From Paracoccaceae bacterium (lineage in GTDB: Bacteria; Pseudomonadota; Alphaproteobacteria; Rhodobacterales; Rhodobacteraceae): 63,564 bases of DNA. This document shows positions 9,133 through 16,990 of the stretch, piece by piece. The position numbers and the translations under genes are program-made. The notes beneath the pieces were generated by a model. The model searched no databases. It saw only the letters and a program-made list of their open reading frames with translations, and was not told the DNA's origin. The stretch spans positions 1-63,564 of the forward strand of contig JAQWQJ010000118.1 of assembly GCA_029244725.1 (NCBI GenBank), given 5' to 3'. Every line of letters begins with the position of its first letter. Position 1 is the stretch's first letter.

Positions 9133-9708
9133 ATGCGTATTCGATTTGCTTTTGCTGCGGTCTTAGGGCTCGCTTCTTGTGACATGATTGTTGTTTCGGC
9201 TTTGAATTTGGTCACAACGACCGAGTTTTCAGTTCAAGGTGACGCCCTGTTGATGAGCGGTGAAATTAATTCAAAAACCCCTGAGCAGTTTGAAGCCATC
9301 ATTGCCGAAAATCCGAATATCAACACGTTGATTGAGGTAGATGTGCCAGGATCGCTGGATGACGAAGCGATGATTGAACTGGCGTATCGTGTGCGTGAAC
9401 TGGAACTGGATACCCACCTTAGATCGGATAGCGAGATACATTCGGGCGGGGTTGATTTGTTCTTGGCCGGCGTAACCCGCACGATTGAAAGCGGGGCAAT
9501 CATCGGCGTGCATTCATGGTCAGATGGGGTGAAGGATGCGACCGACTACCCCCGCGGTTCACCCGAACATGAGGCGAACCGAAAATACATCGAAGACATG
9601 CTGGGATTGGATGATTTCTACTGGTTTACGATTTACGCAGCCCCTGCCTCAGACATCCATATAATGACAGTAGATGAGATCAATCAGTACGGATTGGCGA
9701 CCCGCTAG
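9133..9708 (+). CDS. lipoprotein with ClpP/crotonase-like serine hydrolase fold (COG3904-like)
   Basis: The start is ATG 9133, with TTGAGG seven bases before it; the ORF opens at 9121. The 191-aa product has a short signal peptide with lipobox LASC (residues 15-18), so it should be a lipoprotein. The mature part resembles secreted ClpP-like proteins. The Ser of HSGGVDLFLAG lines up with the ClpP nucleophile and the His of IIGVHSW, 23 residues on, with the catalytic histidine. Residues between 40 and 85 (LMSGEI..., TLIEVDVPGSLDDEA) look like the crotonase-fold core. A periplasmic protease or amidase role is inferred, not proven. Confidence 0.65.
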   Translation: MRIRFAFAAVLGLASCDMIVVSALNLVTTTEFSVQGDALLMSGEINSKTPEQFEAIIAENPNINTLIEVDVPGSLDDEAMIELAYRVRELELDTHLRSDSEIHSGGVDLFLAGVTRTIESGAIIGVHSWSDGVKDATDYPRGSPEHEANRKYIEDMLGLDDFYWFTIYAAPASDIHIMTVDEINQYGLATR

Positions 9709-9721
9709 GCGCTTGCGCCAA

Positions 9722-10042
9722 TCAGCAGTCTTTCTTGCAGAACAAATTATAGAGCAAATCTATAACCTGAATCGTGTTGTCATCGGCAAGCCTGTAATAG
9801 ATCGTCTTGCCGTCCCGGCGCGGCGCGACCAAACCTTCGTCGCGCAACCGTGCAAGCATCTGGCTGACAGCCGCTTGGCGTATGTTCAGAAGGTCTTCGA
9901 GTTCACCAACAGACTTTTCCCCGCTACCCAAATGGCAGAGGATCATCAAACGCCCTTCGTGGGCCAGTGTCTTAAGATAAGCAGCTGCGCCTTGGGCGTT
10001 CTCTGCCATTTCGTCAGCCGGTGGCGCGACATGGGTGTTCAT
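9722..10042 (-). CDS. ArsR-family regulator of the SqrR/BigR persulfide-sensing type
   Basis: The 106-aa winged-helix repressor has its recognition region at AVSQMLARLRDEGLV. Cys36 (MILCHL) and Cys102 (NLFC) are 66 residues apart, the same spacing as the redox pair Cys41/Cys107 of SqrR and the pair in BigR, which form a polysulfide bridge when sulfide is present. Metal-site residues of classical ArsR are not seen. There is no sqr, persulfide dioxygenase or rhodanese gene beside it in the window, so its targets must be elsewhere. The 3-prime neighbour is the convergent lipoprotein gene. Confidence 0.8.
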   Translation of the reverse strand: MNTHVAPPADEMAENAQGAAAYLKTLAHEGRLMILCHLGSGEKSVGELEDLLNIRQAAVSQMLARLRDEGLVAPRRDGKTIYYRLADDNTIQVIDLLYNLFCKKDC

Positions 10043-10082
10043 CGTGTATTCACTCCTTCTTGACGCTCATTAGCACCATTTT

Positions 10083-10112
10083 ATAACATATGCGAGTTTC
10101 GCAAAGCGTTAT
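10083..10112. promoter_or_regulatory. inverted repeat upstream of the SqrR-like gene, candidate operator
   Basis: The core TGCGAGTTTCGCA (10091-10103) is a perfect 5-3-5 palindrome. It is framed by ATAAC (10083-10087) and GTTAT (10108-10112). It lies 41-70 bp upstream of the regulator ATG and overlaps the last codon of the enolase-superfamily gene. Autoregulation is inferred from position. Confidence 0.4.
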
Positions 10113-11332
10113 TTTGCGGGTGCTCCCCCCTGAAATGAGTTCCCGTTAACATAATCGCAAGGGTCATCGCGCATTTCGAGGTGCAGATGACTGCCAGTGT
10201 ATGGGTGCGCACGGGCAAGGTCTTCGTCGATTTCGATACCTAGTCCCGCTGCAGTTGGGGCAGGAATGAAGCCGTTATCAACCTTGATCGAACCTTTGAT
10301 CAGATCGTTGTGGAAGGGCGTTTCGATTGTCTCGGCGATTAACAGGTTCGGGATTGCAGCGGCTAAGTGGATGTTAGCGGCCCATTCAACCGGACCGGCA
10401 TAAAGATGCGGCGCCATCTCAGCGTTGTAACTTTCAGCGAGGCTAGCAATCTTGCGAGCCTCCCATATGCCGCCTGCGCGACCCAAGGCTGGCTGCAGGA
10501 TGCGCGCGCCAGCTTTCAGTACGGCGTGGAATTCAGAGCGTGTGGTCATACGCTCGCCGGTCGCGACGGGAATGCGGACTGCATTGGCGACACGCTCAAA
10601 CTCAGCGAGGTTGTCTGGTGGAATTGGTTCTTCGAACCAAAGCGGCAGGTAAGGCTCGATCGCTTGTCCGAGGCGAATTGCGCCTGGAGTTGAAAACTGA
10701 CCATGCGTTCCAAACAGAAGGTCGGCTTTGTCCCCAACGGCCTCGCGAATGGCTTTACAAAACGCGATTGATTGCGTGATGTCGGACATCGCTGGTTGGT
10801 GCCCACCTCGCATCGTATAAGGCCCTGCGGGGTCGAATTTGACAGCCGTATATCCCTGATCGACAAGATGTGTTGCAACCTCGGCCGCGTTTTCGGGCGA
10901 AGTCCAAAAATCTGCCATCGAGTGGTGCGGCAACGGGTAGAGATAGGTGTAGGAACGGATACGTTCGTTCATCAATCCGCCTATCAACGCCCAAACGGGA
11001 CGGTCTCGATCTTTGCCCAAGATGTCCCAACAAGCGATCTCTAGGCCTGAAAATGCGCCCATCACGGTCAAGTCAGGCCGCTGGGTGAAGCCCGAAGAAT
11101 ACGAGCGACGGAACATGCGTTCGATGTTTTCAGGGGATTCACCAAGGAAGTAGCGCTCAAACACATCACGGATCACGGGTTTCATCGCCTCGGGGCCAAT
11201 GGAGCTGGCATAACACTCGCCCCAACCAATGATGCCGGTGTCTGTGGTGAGCTTTACGAGGATCCAATAGCGGCCGCCCCAGCCAGGTGCAGGCGGAGAC
11301 GTGACAATGATTTCGAGGTCTTGCAGTTTCAT
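10109..11332 (-). CDS. enolase-superfamily (mandelate racemase type) sugar-acid enzyme, galactarolactone cycloisomerase or dehydratase-like
   Basis: The 407-aa protein has the N-terminal capping domain (WGGRYWILVKLTTDTGIIGW, then FSGLEIACWDILGK) and a barrel. The barrel shows the first base region AVKFDP near residue 180, FGTHGQFS, the metal-ligand region WFEEPIPPDN and TGERM, and a C-terminal catalytic histidine in MAPHLYAGP. This pattern fits the mandelate-racemase subgroup acting on sugar acids or their lactones. It starts at ATG 11332 after GGAAGGGAC. It is alone on its strand, with no sugar-acid transporter nearby, so the exact substrate is not assigned. Confidence 0.75.
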   Translation of the reverse strand: MKLQDLEIIVTSPPAPGWGGRYWILVKLTTDTGIIGWGECYASSIGPEAMKPVIRDVFERYFLGESPENIERMFRRSYSSGFTQRPDLTVMGAFSGLEIACWDILGKDRDRPVWALIGGLMNERIRSYTYLYPLPHHSMADFWTSPENAAEVATHLVDQGYTAVKFDPAGPYTMRGGHQPAMSDITQSIAFCKAIREAVGDKADLLFGTHGQFSTPGAIRLGQAIEPYLPLWFEEPIPPDNLAEFERVANAVRIPVATGERMTTRSEFHAVLKAGARILQPALGRAGGIWEARKIASLAESYNAEMAPHLYAGPVEWAANIHLAAAIPNLLIAETIETPFHNDLIKGSIKVDNGFIPAPTAAGLGIEIDEDLARAHPYTGSHLHLEMRDDPCDYVNGNSFQGGAPAK

Positions 11333-11340
11333 GATGTCCC

Positions 11341-11438
11341 TTCCAATTGGAAATTACGATGCAATTGGGAAATCGTTGTGGCAAGCTAGAAAGCGACAAG
11401 GCTGGCGGAAAGCGTCGGAACCTGCATTGAAATGCAGG
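11341..11438. promoter_or_regulatory. palindromes upstream of the enolase-superfamily gene
   Basis: TTCCAATTGGAA (11341-11352) is a perfect 12-bp palindrome just ahead of the gene start. The half CAATTGG followed by AAAT recurs at 11362-11373. A separate 18-bp perfect inverted repeat, CCTGCATTGAAATGCAGG, occupies 11421-11438. They are candidate binding sites for a regulator not encoded next door. Confidence 0.4.
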
Positions 11439-11452
11439 CACGCCTGCGGCGG

Positions 11453-11512
11453 GCAAGCCGAGGGGGCGCTGCCCCCTTCGGACACCCCCGGAGTTATTTT
11501 TACAAAGATAAA
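11453..11512 (+). repeat. GC-rich hairpin element ahead of the GNAT gene
   Basis: A hairpin GGGGGC-GCT-GCCCCC (11462-11476) is followed by TTCGGACACCCCCGGAG and the tail TTATTTTTACAAAGATAAA. I recall similar CCCCGGAG-T-ATTTTT-AAAGAT segments as a recurrent intergenic element in Rhodobacteraceae genomes. Only this copy is seen in the window. It may act as a transcript end or leader, since the GNAT start follows directly. Confidence 0.45.
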
Positions 11513-11962
11513 ATGGATGGTGAGATGGGCAATATTGATATTAGGCAGCTGACTTCGGAAGATTTTGAGCTGTTGCTGCATGTGGAAGATGGGCTTTTTG
11601 ATGATCCTATCAATCCAGTTCAGGCGAAGGCTTTTTTGGCCGACCCTCTGCACGAATTGGTGTTGGCTTATGATGGTCCAAAGGCTGTCGGAATGGTCTC
11701 TTCCAATGTTCAGCTTCATCCCGACAAAGAGCCATCTATGTTCATCAATGAAGTTGGTACGAGGGATGGGTGGACGCGCCGTGGCATCGCAACAGCTTTG
11801 GTCGAGTCGATGATCAACATTGCGCGTGCGCGTGGCTGCGACGGCATTTGGCTGGGCACAGAACAGGATAATTTGCCTGCAATTGGCCTATATCGCAGTC
11901 TCGAGGCAGAAGAGGTTGCTGGTGTTTATTTTGGCTGGGATGGTGCCTTTGAAGAAGAGTGA
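11513..11962 (+). CDS. GNAT-family N-acetyltransferase, AAC(3)-I-like
   Basis: The likely start is ATG 11513 (or 11525); the ORF opens further up, inside the GC-rich hairpin element. The roughly 149-aa protein shows the acetyl-CoA motif TRRGIATALVESM near residue 90 and the C-terminal DNLPAIGLYRSLEAEE, followed by FGWDG. That layout resembles aminoglycoside 3-N-acetyltransferase type I relatives, but substrate prediction within GNATs is unreliable. No Shine-Dalgarno fits well, so the start is uncertain. It is convergent with the tmpB-like gene, touching it end to end. Confidence 0.8.
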   Translation: MDGEMGNIDIRQLTSEDFELLLHVEDGLFDDPINPVQAKAFLADPLHELVLAYDGPKAVGMVSSNVQLHPDKEPSMFINEVGTRDGWTRRGIATALVESMINIARARGCDGIWLGTEQDNLPAIGLYRSLEAEEVAGVYFGWDGAFEEE

Positions 11963-12550
11963 TCACCCGCAATGAACATCCACGATCCTCTGCACTATCG
12001 GGGCGAAATGGGCGTAGTTGGGAGTTGTCATGTCAGCGATTTTACCTGCTTCGTCTAGATACCTGACCTGAATGATTTTCTTGAGGTTCGGATTGGTTTC
12101 AAATGCGATCACCTCGTTTTCAGACATCGGGCCACCTTGTAATTCTAGAGTGTGGACGGATGCTGTTGACAAGCGCGCGAAATACTCGGGTTTGGTGGCG
12201 CAAAGGTAGCGTTTGGCGGCGACATGGAATTTCACGCAATCTGTCACAACAGACGGGAAGAAAGGGGCGAGGACATCAGCGCCGGCGTCTTCGTGGTGGC
12301 GGTCCTCGGTATCGCTGGGGTGATAGGTGCCAAATTCTGACGTGAAGTGGCCGATGTCGTGCAACAGCGCTGAGACGATGATGTCTTCGTCTAGCCCGCC
12401 CTGCTCTGCAAGCGTGGCGCCTTGCAGCATATGTTGGGCCATTGTCACGTCTTCGCCGAGGTATTCTTCGTCGCCGCGGCGATCAAAGATATCTCCTATA
12501 AAGGCAACAATGTTGTCTTTGGTCAAAGTTTCGAAATCTGGATTTGTCAT
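11963..12550 (-). CDS. tmpB: HD-domain mixed-valent di-iron oxygenase, TmpB-like (phosphonate C-P cleavage)
   Basis: The 195-aa HD protein has metal ligands His40, His64-Asp65 (LLHDIGH), His86 (HHEDAG) and His109. Tyr30-x-x-Glu33 corresponds to Tyr24/Glu27 of PhnZ, with the same offset of six. This Tyr/Glu pair marks the oxygenase subgroup and is absent from HD phosphohydrolases. TmpB oxidatively splits (R)-1-hydroxy-2-(trimethylammonio)ethylphosphonate to betaine aldehyde and phosphate. The assignment rests on the ATGA overlap with a BBOX-like TmpA gene rather than a PhnY-type partner. Genes like this are commonly misannotated as phosphohydrolases. Confidence 0.82.
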   Translation of the reverse strand: MTNPDFETLTKDNIVAFIGDIFDRRGDEEYLGEDVTMAQHMLQGATLAEQGGLDEDIIVSALLHDIGHFTSEFGTYHPSDTEDRHHEDAGADVLAPFFPSVVTDCVKFHVAAKRYLCATKPEYFARLSTASVHTLELQGGPMSENEVIAFETNPNLKKIIQVRYLDEAGKIADMTTPNYAHFAPIVQRIVDVHCG

Positions 12551-13674
12551 AAGCTGTTTTCCAAGGCGCGGAGTGTCGAAAGTAGGCCGTCTTTGTCGGC
12601 GTAGCAGCCCTGCAGCCAGCGGTAGCCTTCGCCGGAATAACCTTTGCGGGCGTGCAGGACACGGGTGTTGTCAACGATGAAAGCCTCACCGGGGGTAAGT
12701 TTAAAGGTCACCTCCATCGCTTCGTCGTCGATGATGTCACTGAGACGTTTGTAGGCGGCGTAATAGTCAGCCATGTCGTCGAACGGAATGTCTATCAATG
12801 GTGCTATTGAGCGTGAGTTGAAACGCACACCTTGGAGGACACCGTCAGGGGCAAGGTCGATCATCGGACGGCGAGAATGCAACGCAACATCAGAGGAACC
12901 TTCATAGGCGTAGCGCGCGGTATATTTGCTGAGAAGTTCGAAGCCTCGCGGGTCCTCTTTTTGAAGGCGCAAGGCACAGGCAAAGCCGTCCACGACCATA
13001 TTTTCACCGCCGTCGGCTGAGTTTTCCAAGCACGATAAAACTTGCAATGTTGGGACGGGATCGCGGTAGGGATTGTCGGTGTGTGCTTGCAGTCCAAGGC
13101 CTGTGAAGGCGAGGTTGACGGGATTGACCTCGGTTCGGACTTCGAAATGACGACCGTAGTTTGTTTCGCGGACATAGCCAAATAGGTCAACGACTTTGAA
13201 CAGGTTGCCTTGTTCGATGGGCAGCTCAGTGACCTTTGCAAATCCGTATTTGCGGATCGTCGCTAACCAAGCCGCGCGGGCGGTTGGATCGTCCGCCAAT
13301 GATGGATAACTACCCGAAGGAACGTCGGTATTTAAGTCAGCGTCCCAAGCCTCGGCCTTTTCAGGTAGTTGACCAACAGTGGCTCTGGGTCGCTGATCGT
13401 AAGCGTTCTCGACCAACCAATCAGCTGAAAAGCTACATGAATGGTCAGGTGCAAAGCCTAGATTTACAGTTTCGCCGTCCGATGTTGCCGCAGTCAAAAC
13501 CGTGTCCAACGGCAGGTTGGCCATGGTGATCAGCCGCTGTCCATTACCGGGATCACGTGTATCAGCCGTTGGGGAGTTGTCGCGAAGCCAGATGGCGTGA
13601 AAGCGAAGGGTCGCGGCGTTATGATCGACCTCCAGCACTTTCCCATTTTCGGTGATGCGGGCTGCGTCAATCAT
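12547..13674 (-). CDS. tmpA: 2-oxoglutarate Fe(II) hydroxylase, TmpA-like (gamma-butyrobetaine dioxygenase family)
   Basis: The 375-aa protein has an N-terminal DUF971-like domain (AIWLRDN near residue 27) and a TauD/BBOX catalytic domain. The iron ligands are His198 and Asp200 (QAHTDNPYRDP) and His341 (DNTRVLHARKGY). TmpA hydroxylates 2-trimethylaminoethylphosphonate at C1, giving the TmpB substrate. The zinc cysteines usual in the BBOX N-domain (WLRDNCxC..C) are replaced here (WLRDNSPTADTRD). The start follows AAAGGGAAAGAG. It is 17 bp downstream of an alcohol dehydrogenase gene. A true gamma-butyrobetaine hydroxylase is the alternative, but the coupled TmpB-like gene argues against it. Confidence 0.8.
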   Translation of the reverse strand: MIDAARITENGKVLEVDHNAATLRFHAIWLRDNSPTADTRDPGNGQRLITMANLPLDTVLTAATSDGETVNLGFAPDHSCSFSADWLVENAYDQRPRATVGQLPEKAEAWDADLNTDVPSGSYPSLADDPTARAAWLATIRKYGFAKVTELPIEQGNLFKVVDLFGYVRETNYGRHFEVRTEVNPVNLAFTGLGLQAHTDNPYRDPVPTLQVLSCLENSADGGENMVVDGFACALRLQKEDPRGFELLSKYTARYAYEGSSDVALHSRRPMIDLAPDGVLQGVRFNSRSIAPLIDIPFDDMADYYAAYKRLSDIIDDEAMEVTFKLTPGEAFIVDNTRVLHARKGYSGEGYRWLQGCYADKDGLLSTLRALENSL

Positions 13675-13691
13675 AACTCTTTCCCTTTTAG

Positions 13692-14777
13692 CTATCGGTT
13701 AAAAACGATGACGTTTCGCTTCGCTGCACCAGTTTTGGTGTCGGCGATCGCTTCGTTGATTTGATCAAGGCTCCAATGGCCCGAAATCAGCTCATCGAGT
13801 TTCAAGCGGCCCTGCTGGTAGAGATCGACCATCCAGGGAATATCGCGTTTGATTACGGCGTCGCCCATTTTTGAGCCGATCATGCCTTGGCCGATTGCGG
13901 CTAGGACCACGGGTTCGTAAGTCGCCATGGCACCAGAATGGGGCATGCCGACCATGATGACCTTGCCGCCAGTCGCAAGATAGCGCGGCGCGTCGTTATA
14001 GGCAGGGATCGCGCCGACGGTGACAATAACGGCATCCGCGCCACGTCCGATAGCTTTTATGGATGCTTTCCACGGCTGATCTTGGGTGGCCAAAACGCCG
14101 TCAGTGGCGCCAAAGGATTTGGCGATTTCAAGCTTTTCTTCGCTCATATCTACTGCAACGATGCGACGCGCGCCTGCGATCTTAGCGCCTTGAATCGCGT
14201 TTAGACCTACGCCGCCAGCACCGATCACGACGACATCCTGACCTGCACGAAGGCCGGCAGAGTTCACAACCGCGCCGACGCCAGTGATAACGCCGCAAGA
14301 TAAAAGCGAGGCCGCATCAAGGGGCATGTCACTTGGAACGACGACAACTTGGCTTTGATCGACGACAACCTTCTCGGCGAATGCACCAGAGTTCATGGCC
14401 TGTTCAAGCGCGTTTCCGTCAAGATCGCTAAGGGGTCCGTTGTTTTCGCGCGGGGTGCCACAAGCTGTTGGTTTACCCTCTGAACAGCTTGGACACTGGC
14501 CGCAAGCCCGGATCAACGTGACCACAACAGTATCGCCGACGCTTAGATTTTTGACACCATCACCGATGGCCGTCACATGCCCTGCAGCTTCGTGTCCGTA
14601 CACTGCTGGAAGCGTTCCACCCCAAGCGCCGTCGGCGTAGGAAATGTCGGAATGACAGATCGCGCACGCTTCTAGCGTGACCTCGACCTCGCCCTGTTTA
14701 GGTGCTGCCAACTGAATAGTTTCGATCCGCAAAGGTTGGCCAAATTCATGGCATACGGCTGCTTTTATGGTTTGCAT
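13692..14777 (-). CDS. zinc-dependent alcohol dehydrogenase (MDR superfamily)
   Basis: The 361-aa protein is counted from the ATG at 14777 (MQTIKAAVCHEFG); the ORF opens at 14855. The catalytic zinc site is ACAICHSDIS with GHEAAGHV. The structural-zinc region CGQCPSCSEGKPTAC has four cysteines. The Rossmann motif GAGGVGLN is near residue 190. It resembles class III/formaldehyde-type dehydrogenases that oxidise primary alcohols with NAD. It is the first gene of the adh-tmpA-tmpB unit. In that setting it may process an alcohol or aldehyde of the choline/betaine type; this is inference. Confidence 0.88.
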   Translation of the reverse strand: MQTIKAAVCHEFGQPLRIETIQLAAPKQGEVEVTLEACAICHSDISYADGAWGGTLPAVYGHEAAGHVTAIGDGVKNLSVGDTVVVTLIRACGQCPSCSEGKPTACGTPRENNGPLSDLDGNALEQAMNSGAFAEKVVVDQSQVVVVPSDMPLDAASLLSCGVITGVGAVVNSAGLRAGQDVVVIGAGGVGLNAIQGAKIAGARRIVAVDMSEEKLEIAKSFGATDGVLATQDQPWKASIKAIGRGADAVIVTVGAIPAYNDAPRYLATGGKVIMVGMPHSGAMATYEPVVLAAIGQGMIGSKMGDAVIKRDIPWMVDLYQQGRLKLDELISGHWSLDQINEAIADTKTGAAKRNVIVFNR

Positions 14778-14875
14778 CAATGACGCCCTGTAGAATTGGT
14801 TTTTAGTAGGTTGCGAGCGAATCTGACCGTGATCAATGCCAAAAACGACCAACACGTCTGAAAACGAAAGTTAAT

Positions 14876-16096
14876 TCAACTTGGTGTGCGATTTATGCGC
14901 GCGATCAAAAATAAGCTGATCACCATCATCAACGCAGACACCGCAAATGGGATGCCCGGAAGGTAAGTGATTGCGTCATCGCCTGTAAACATTCGAAAGC
15001 TGAAAGTCGCGATTAAGGGTCCAAAAATTGCACCAACCGACGACGTTGATGAAACGACGCCCAGCAATGCTCCTTGGGCATCGTCCGGGGTTTGTTTGCT
15101 CATAATCGCTTTGAGCGGCGGAAGGATGACCGCGCCCATTGCGGAAAGTGGTATCAAAACCAAAGCGATCCAGCCCGTTTCTAGGAACGTCATAATCGAG
15201 AAGACAACCACATTCACAGAAAGCCCGACGACAACGGTTTTCACCTCTCCAAGGTATTTGAGGTAGACCCTAATAACGACCGCTTGAACCACGGCCATGC
15301 AAATCCCGAACAGGGCTAGGGACATGCCTACCTGAGACGGCGTCCACGCAAAGCGTTCGATGGTGAAGAACGACCAAACTGCGGGATAGACAATGAAGGA
15401 GATTTCGTTGAGCAAAATGATCGTCAAAATCAGGCGTAATTGTCTGTGCTGCAAAACTATTTTGAAGGCAGATAGCGGGTTTATCTTCTCCCATTTTGGC
15501 CACTCAAACGAACGTTTTTTAACGGTTTCAGGCAGGACAAAATAAATGAACAAGATGTTGATCGCAGTGAGGGCAGCAGCCGCATAGAAAGGCGCGCGGG
15601 TGCCATATACTGAAAGCATTCCGCCCATAATCGGACCAAGTACGAAACCAATGCCAAAGCCTGCCCCCATAAGGCCAAAGTTTGCAGCGCGTTTCTCAGG
15701 CGGGGAAATGTCGGCGATAAAGGCCGACCCAACCGCGAAGTTGGCTGACGTAACGCCCGAGATTAGGCGCAGCAACACTAGCAACCAGATCGTCCCAGCA
15801 ACGGCCATCACAAGATAGTCTACACACATGACAATCAGCGATACAATCAAGACAGATCGCCGCCCAAGCACATCTGAAATCGCACCAATTGTGGGGGCAC
15901 AGGCAAATTGCATAATTGCGAAACTGGTCGTCAATATACCACCCCAAACGGCGGCGTGACTGATGTCTTCGCCCGTCACCTCTTGGATTAGGCTTGGCAT
16001 AACCGGCATCATCAGACCAATGCCCATAGCATCAATCATAAACAGCATCAGAATGGCGGCCATTGCAAGCTTAGGTGGGGTGGTTGGCGTGTCCAC
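14876..16096 (-). CDS. MFS transporter, TetA/TCR-type
   Basis: I choose the GTG at 16096 (VDTPTTPPKLAMA); the ORF opens with a TTG at 16141 but has a non-membrane, ribosome-site-free extension. The protein of about 406 aa has twelve hydrophobic segments. It has the MFS signature between segments 2 and 3 (GAISDVLGRRSVLI) and the segment 5 pattern GAGFGIGFVLGPIMGG of the drug:H+ antiporter-1 group. It ends 98 bp before the adh-tmpAB operon on the same strand. It could serve that operon or be an independent exporter; the sequence does not decide. Confidence 0.85.
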   Translation of the reverse strand: MDTPTTPPKLAMAAILMLFMIDAMGIGLMMPVMPSLIQEVTGEDISHAAVWGGILTTSFAIMQFACAPTIGAISDVLGRRSVLIVSLIVMCVDYLVMAVAGTIWLLVLLRLISGVTSANFAVGSAFIADISPPEKRAANFGLMGAGFGIGFVLGPIMGGMLSVYGTRAPFYAAAALTAINILFIYFVLPETVKKRSFEWPKWEKINPLSAFKIVLQHRQLRLILTIILLNEISFIVYPAVWSFFTIERFAWTPSQVGMSLALFGICMAVVQAVVIRVYLKYLGEVKTVVVGLSVNVVVFSIMTFLETGWIALVLIPLSAMGAVILPPLKAIMSKQTPDDAQGALLGVVSSTSSVGAIFGPLIATFSFRMFTGDDAITYLPGIPFAVSALMMVISLFLIARINRTPS

Positions 16097-16186
16097 TAGG
16101 CAACTCGATACATAATTGCAGGGCTTATTTGAGGGCCGCAAAACATGTAACGACGGCGCACCTTTAGCCGAGTGATAGGATCTTGA

Positions 16187-16990
16187 CTAGACTGTCTTTT
16201 TGGCCGCGTGGCCAATGTCAGCGATAAAGCCATTTAGGACCTCAGAATACGCACTTGCTTGGTCCACACATGGCAAATGTCCGCCCTTGCGGACCAGATG
16301 GAATTTGGACCCGGGGATCAAGTCTATCGTTTCGCGCACAAGATCAGGCGGTGTCGATTTATCCTCGCTTCCGGCTATAGCGATAGCCGGAAGCCTTAGA
16401 CCACTGGTTGGGGTGTAAAAGTCAGTGCCAGAGATCGCGTGCATGCACCCAATATACCCCTCAAGCGGCGTGGACTCGAGTAGGGATTTCCAGAACGGAA
16501 ACTCTGGATCAGCGTGGAATTGCTTAGGAAACCATCTCTCAAGGGTCGGGTCGGATAGTGCGGCTACGCCCCCGGCTTTTACGGCCTCGATCCGCTCTTG
16601 CCACATGCTTTTTTGGCCGATTTTTGCGGCAGTGTTCGACAAGACCATCGCGCGCACAAGATCGAGCCGTTTGACCGCAAGCCCTTGCGCCACCATTCCG
16701 CCAATCGACAGCCCAACGAAAAGGCAATCTTTGACGTTCAGATAATCCAGCAATCCCTCAGCGTCGCGTACCAAGCTACCCATGGAATATGGTCCAGTCG
16801 GGCAGTCTGTTTTTCCATGTCCTCGCATGTCGTAACGAATGACTCGTAGGCCTTTAGGCAGTTTGGAAACGATTTTATCCCAGAGCCTCAAATCCGTGCC
16901 AAGGGAGTTCGCAAACACAATAGGTGCACCGCTTGGATCGCCATCTTCGCGGTAATGTACGGCTAAGTCTTTAAGGGTCACGAAAGGCAT
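16187..16990 (-). CDS. alpha/beta hydrolase, 3-oxoadipate enol-lactonase (PcaD)-like
   Basis: The start is ATG 16990, which overlaps the upstream TGA as TGATG; a TTG three bases earlier gives an extra residue. The 267-aa protein has the oxyanion region NSLGTDLRLWD, YDMRGHGKTD, the nucleophile elbow GLSIGG (Ser near residue 97) and the C-terminal KGGHLPCVDQ with the catalytic His. These match PcaD lactonases of the beta-ketoadipate pathway. No other pca gene is in the window and the gene is last in a dehalogenase-containing operon, so another ester or lactone substrate is possible. Confidence 0.82.
   Translation of the reverse strand: MPFVTLKDLAVHYREDGDPSGAPIVFANSLGTDLRLWDKIVSKLPKGLRVIRYDMRGHGKTDCPTGPYSMGSLVRDAEGLLDYLNVKDCLFVGLSIGGMVAQGLAVKRLDLVRAMVLSNTAAKIGQKSMWQERIEAVKAGGVAALSDPTLERWFPKQFHADPEFPFWKSLLESTPLEGYIGCMHAISGTDFYTPTSGLRLPAIAIAGSEDKSTPPDLVRETIDLIPGSKFHLVRKGGHLPCVDQASAYSEVLNGFIADIGHAAKKTV

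Noticed and set aside
12547-13674. Carnitine-related gamma-butyrobetaine hydroxylase
   Set aside because: The coupled HD oxygenase with the Tyr-x-x-Glu pair points to the TmpA/TmpB pathway instead, and no carnitine genes adjoin it.
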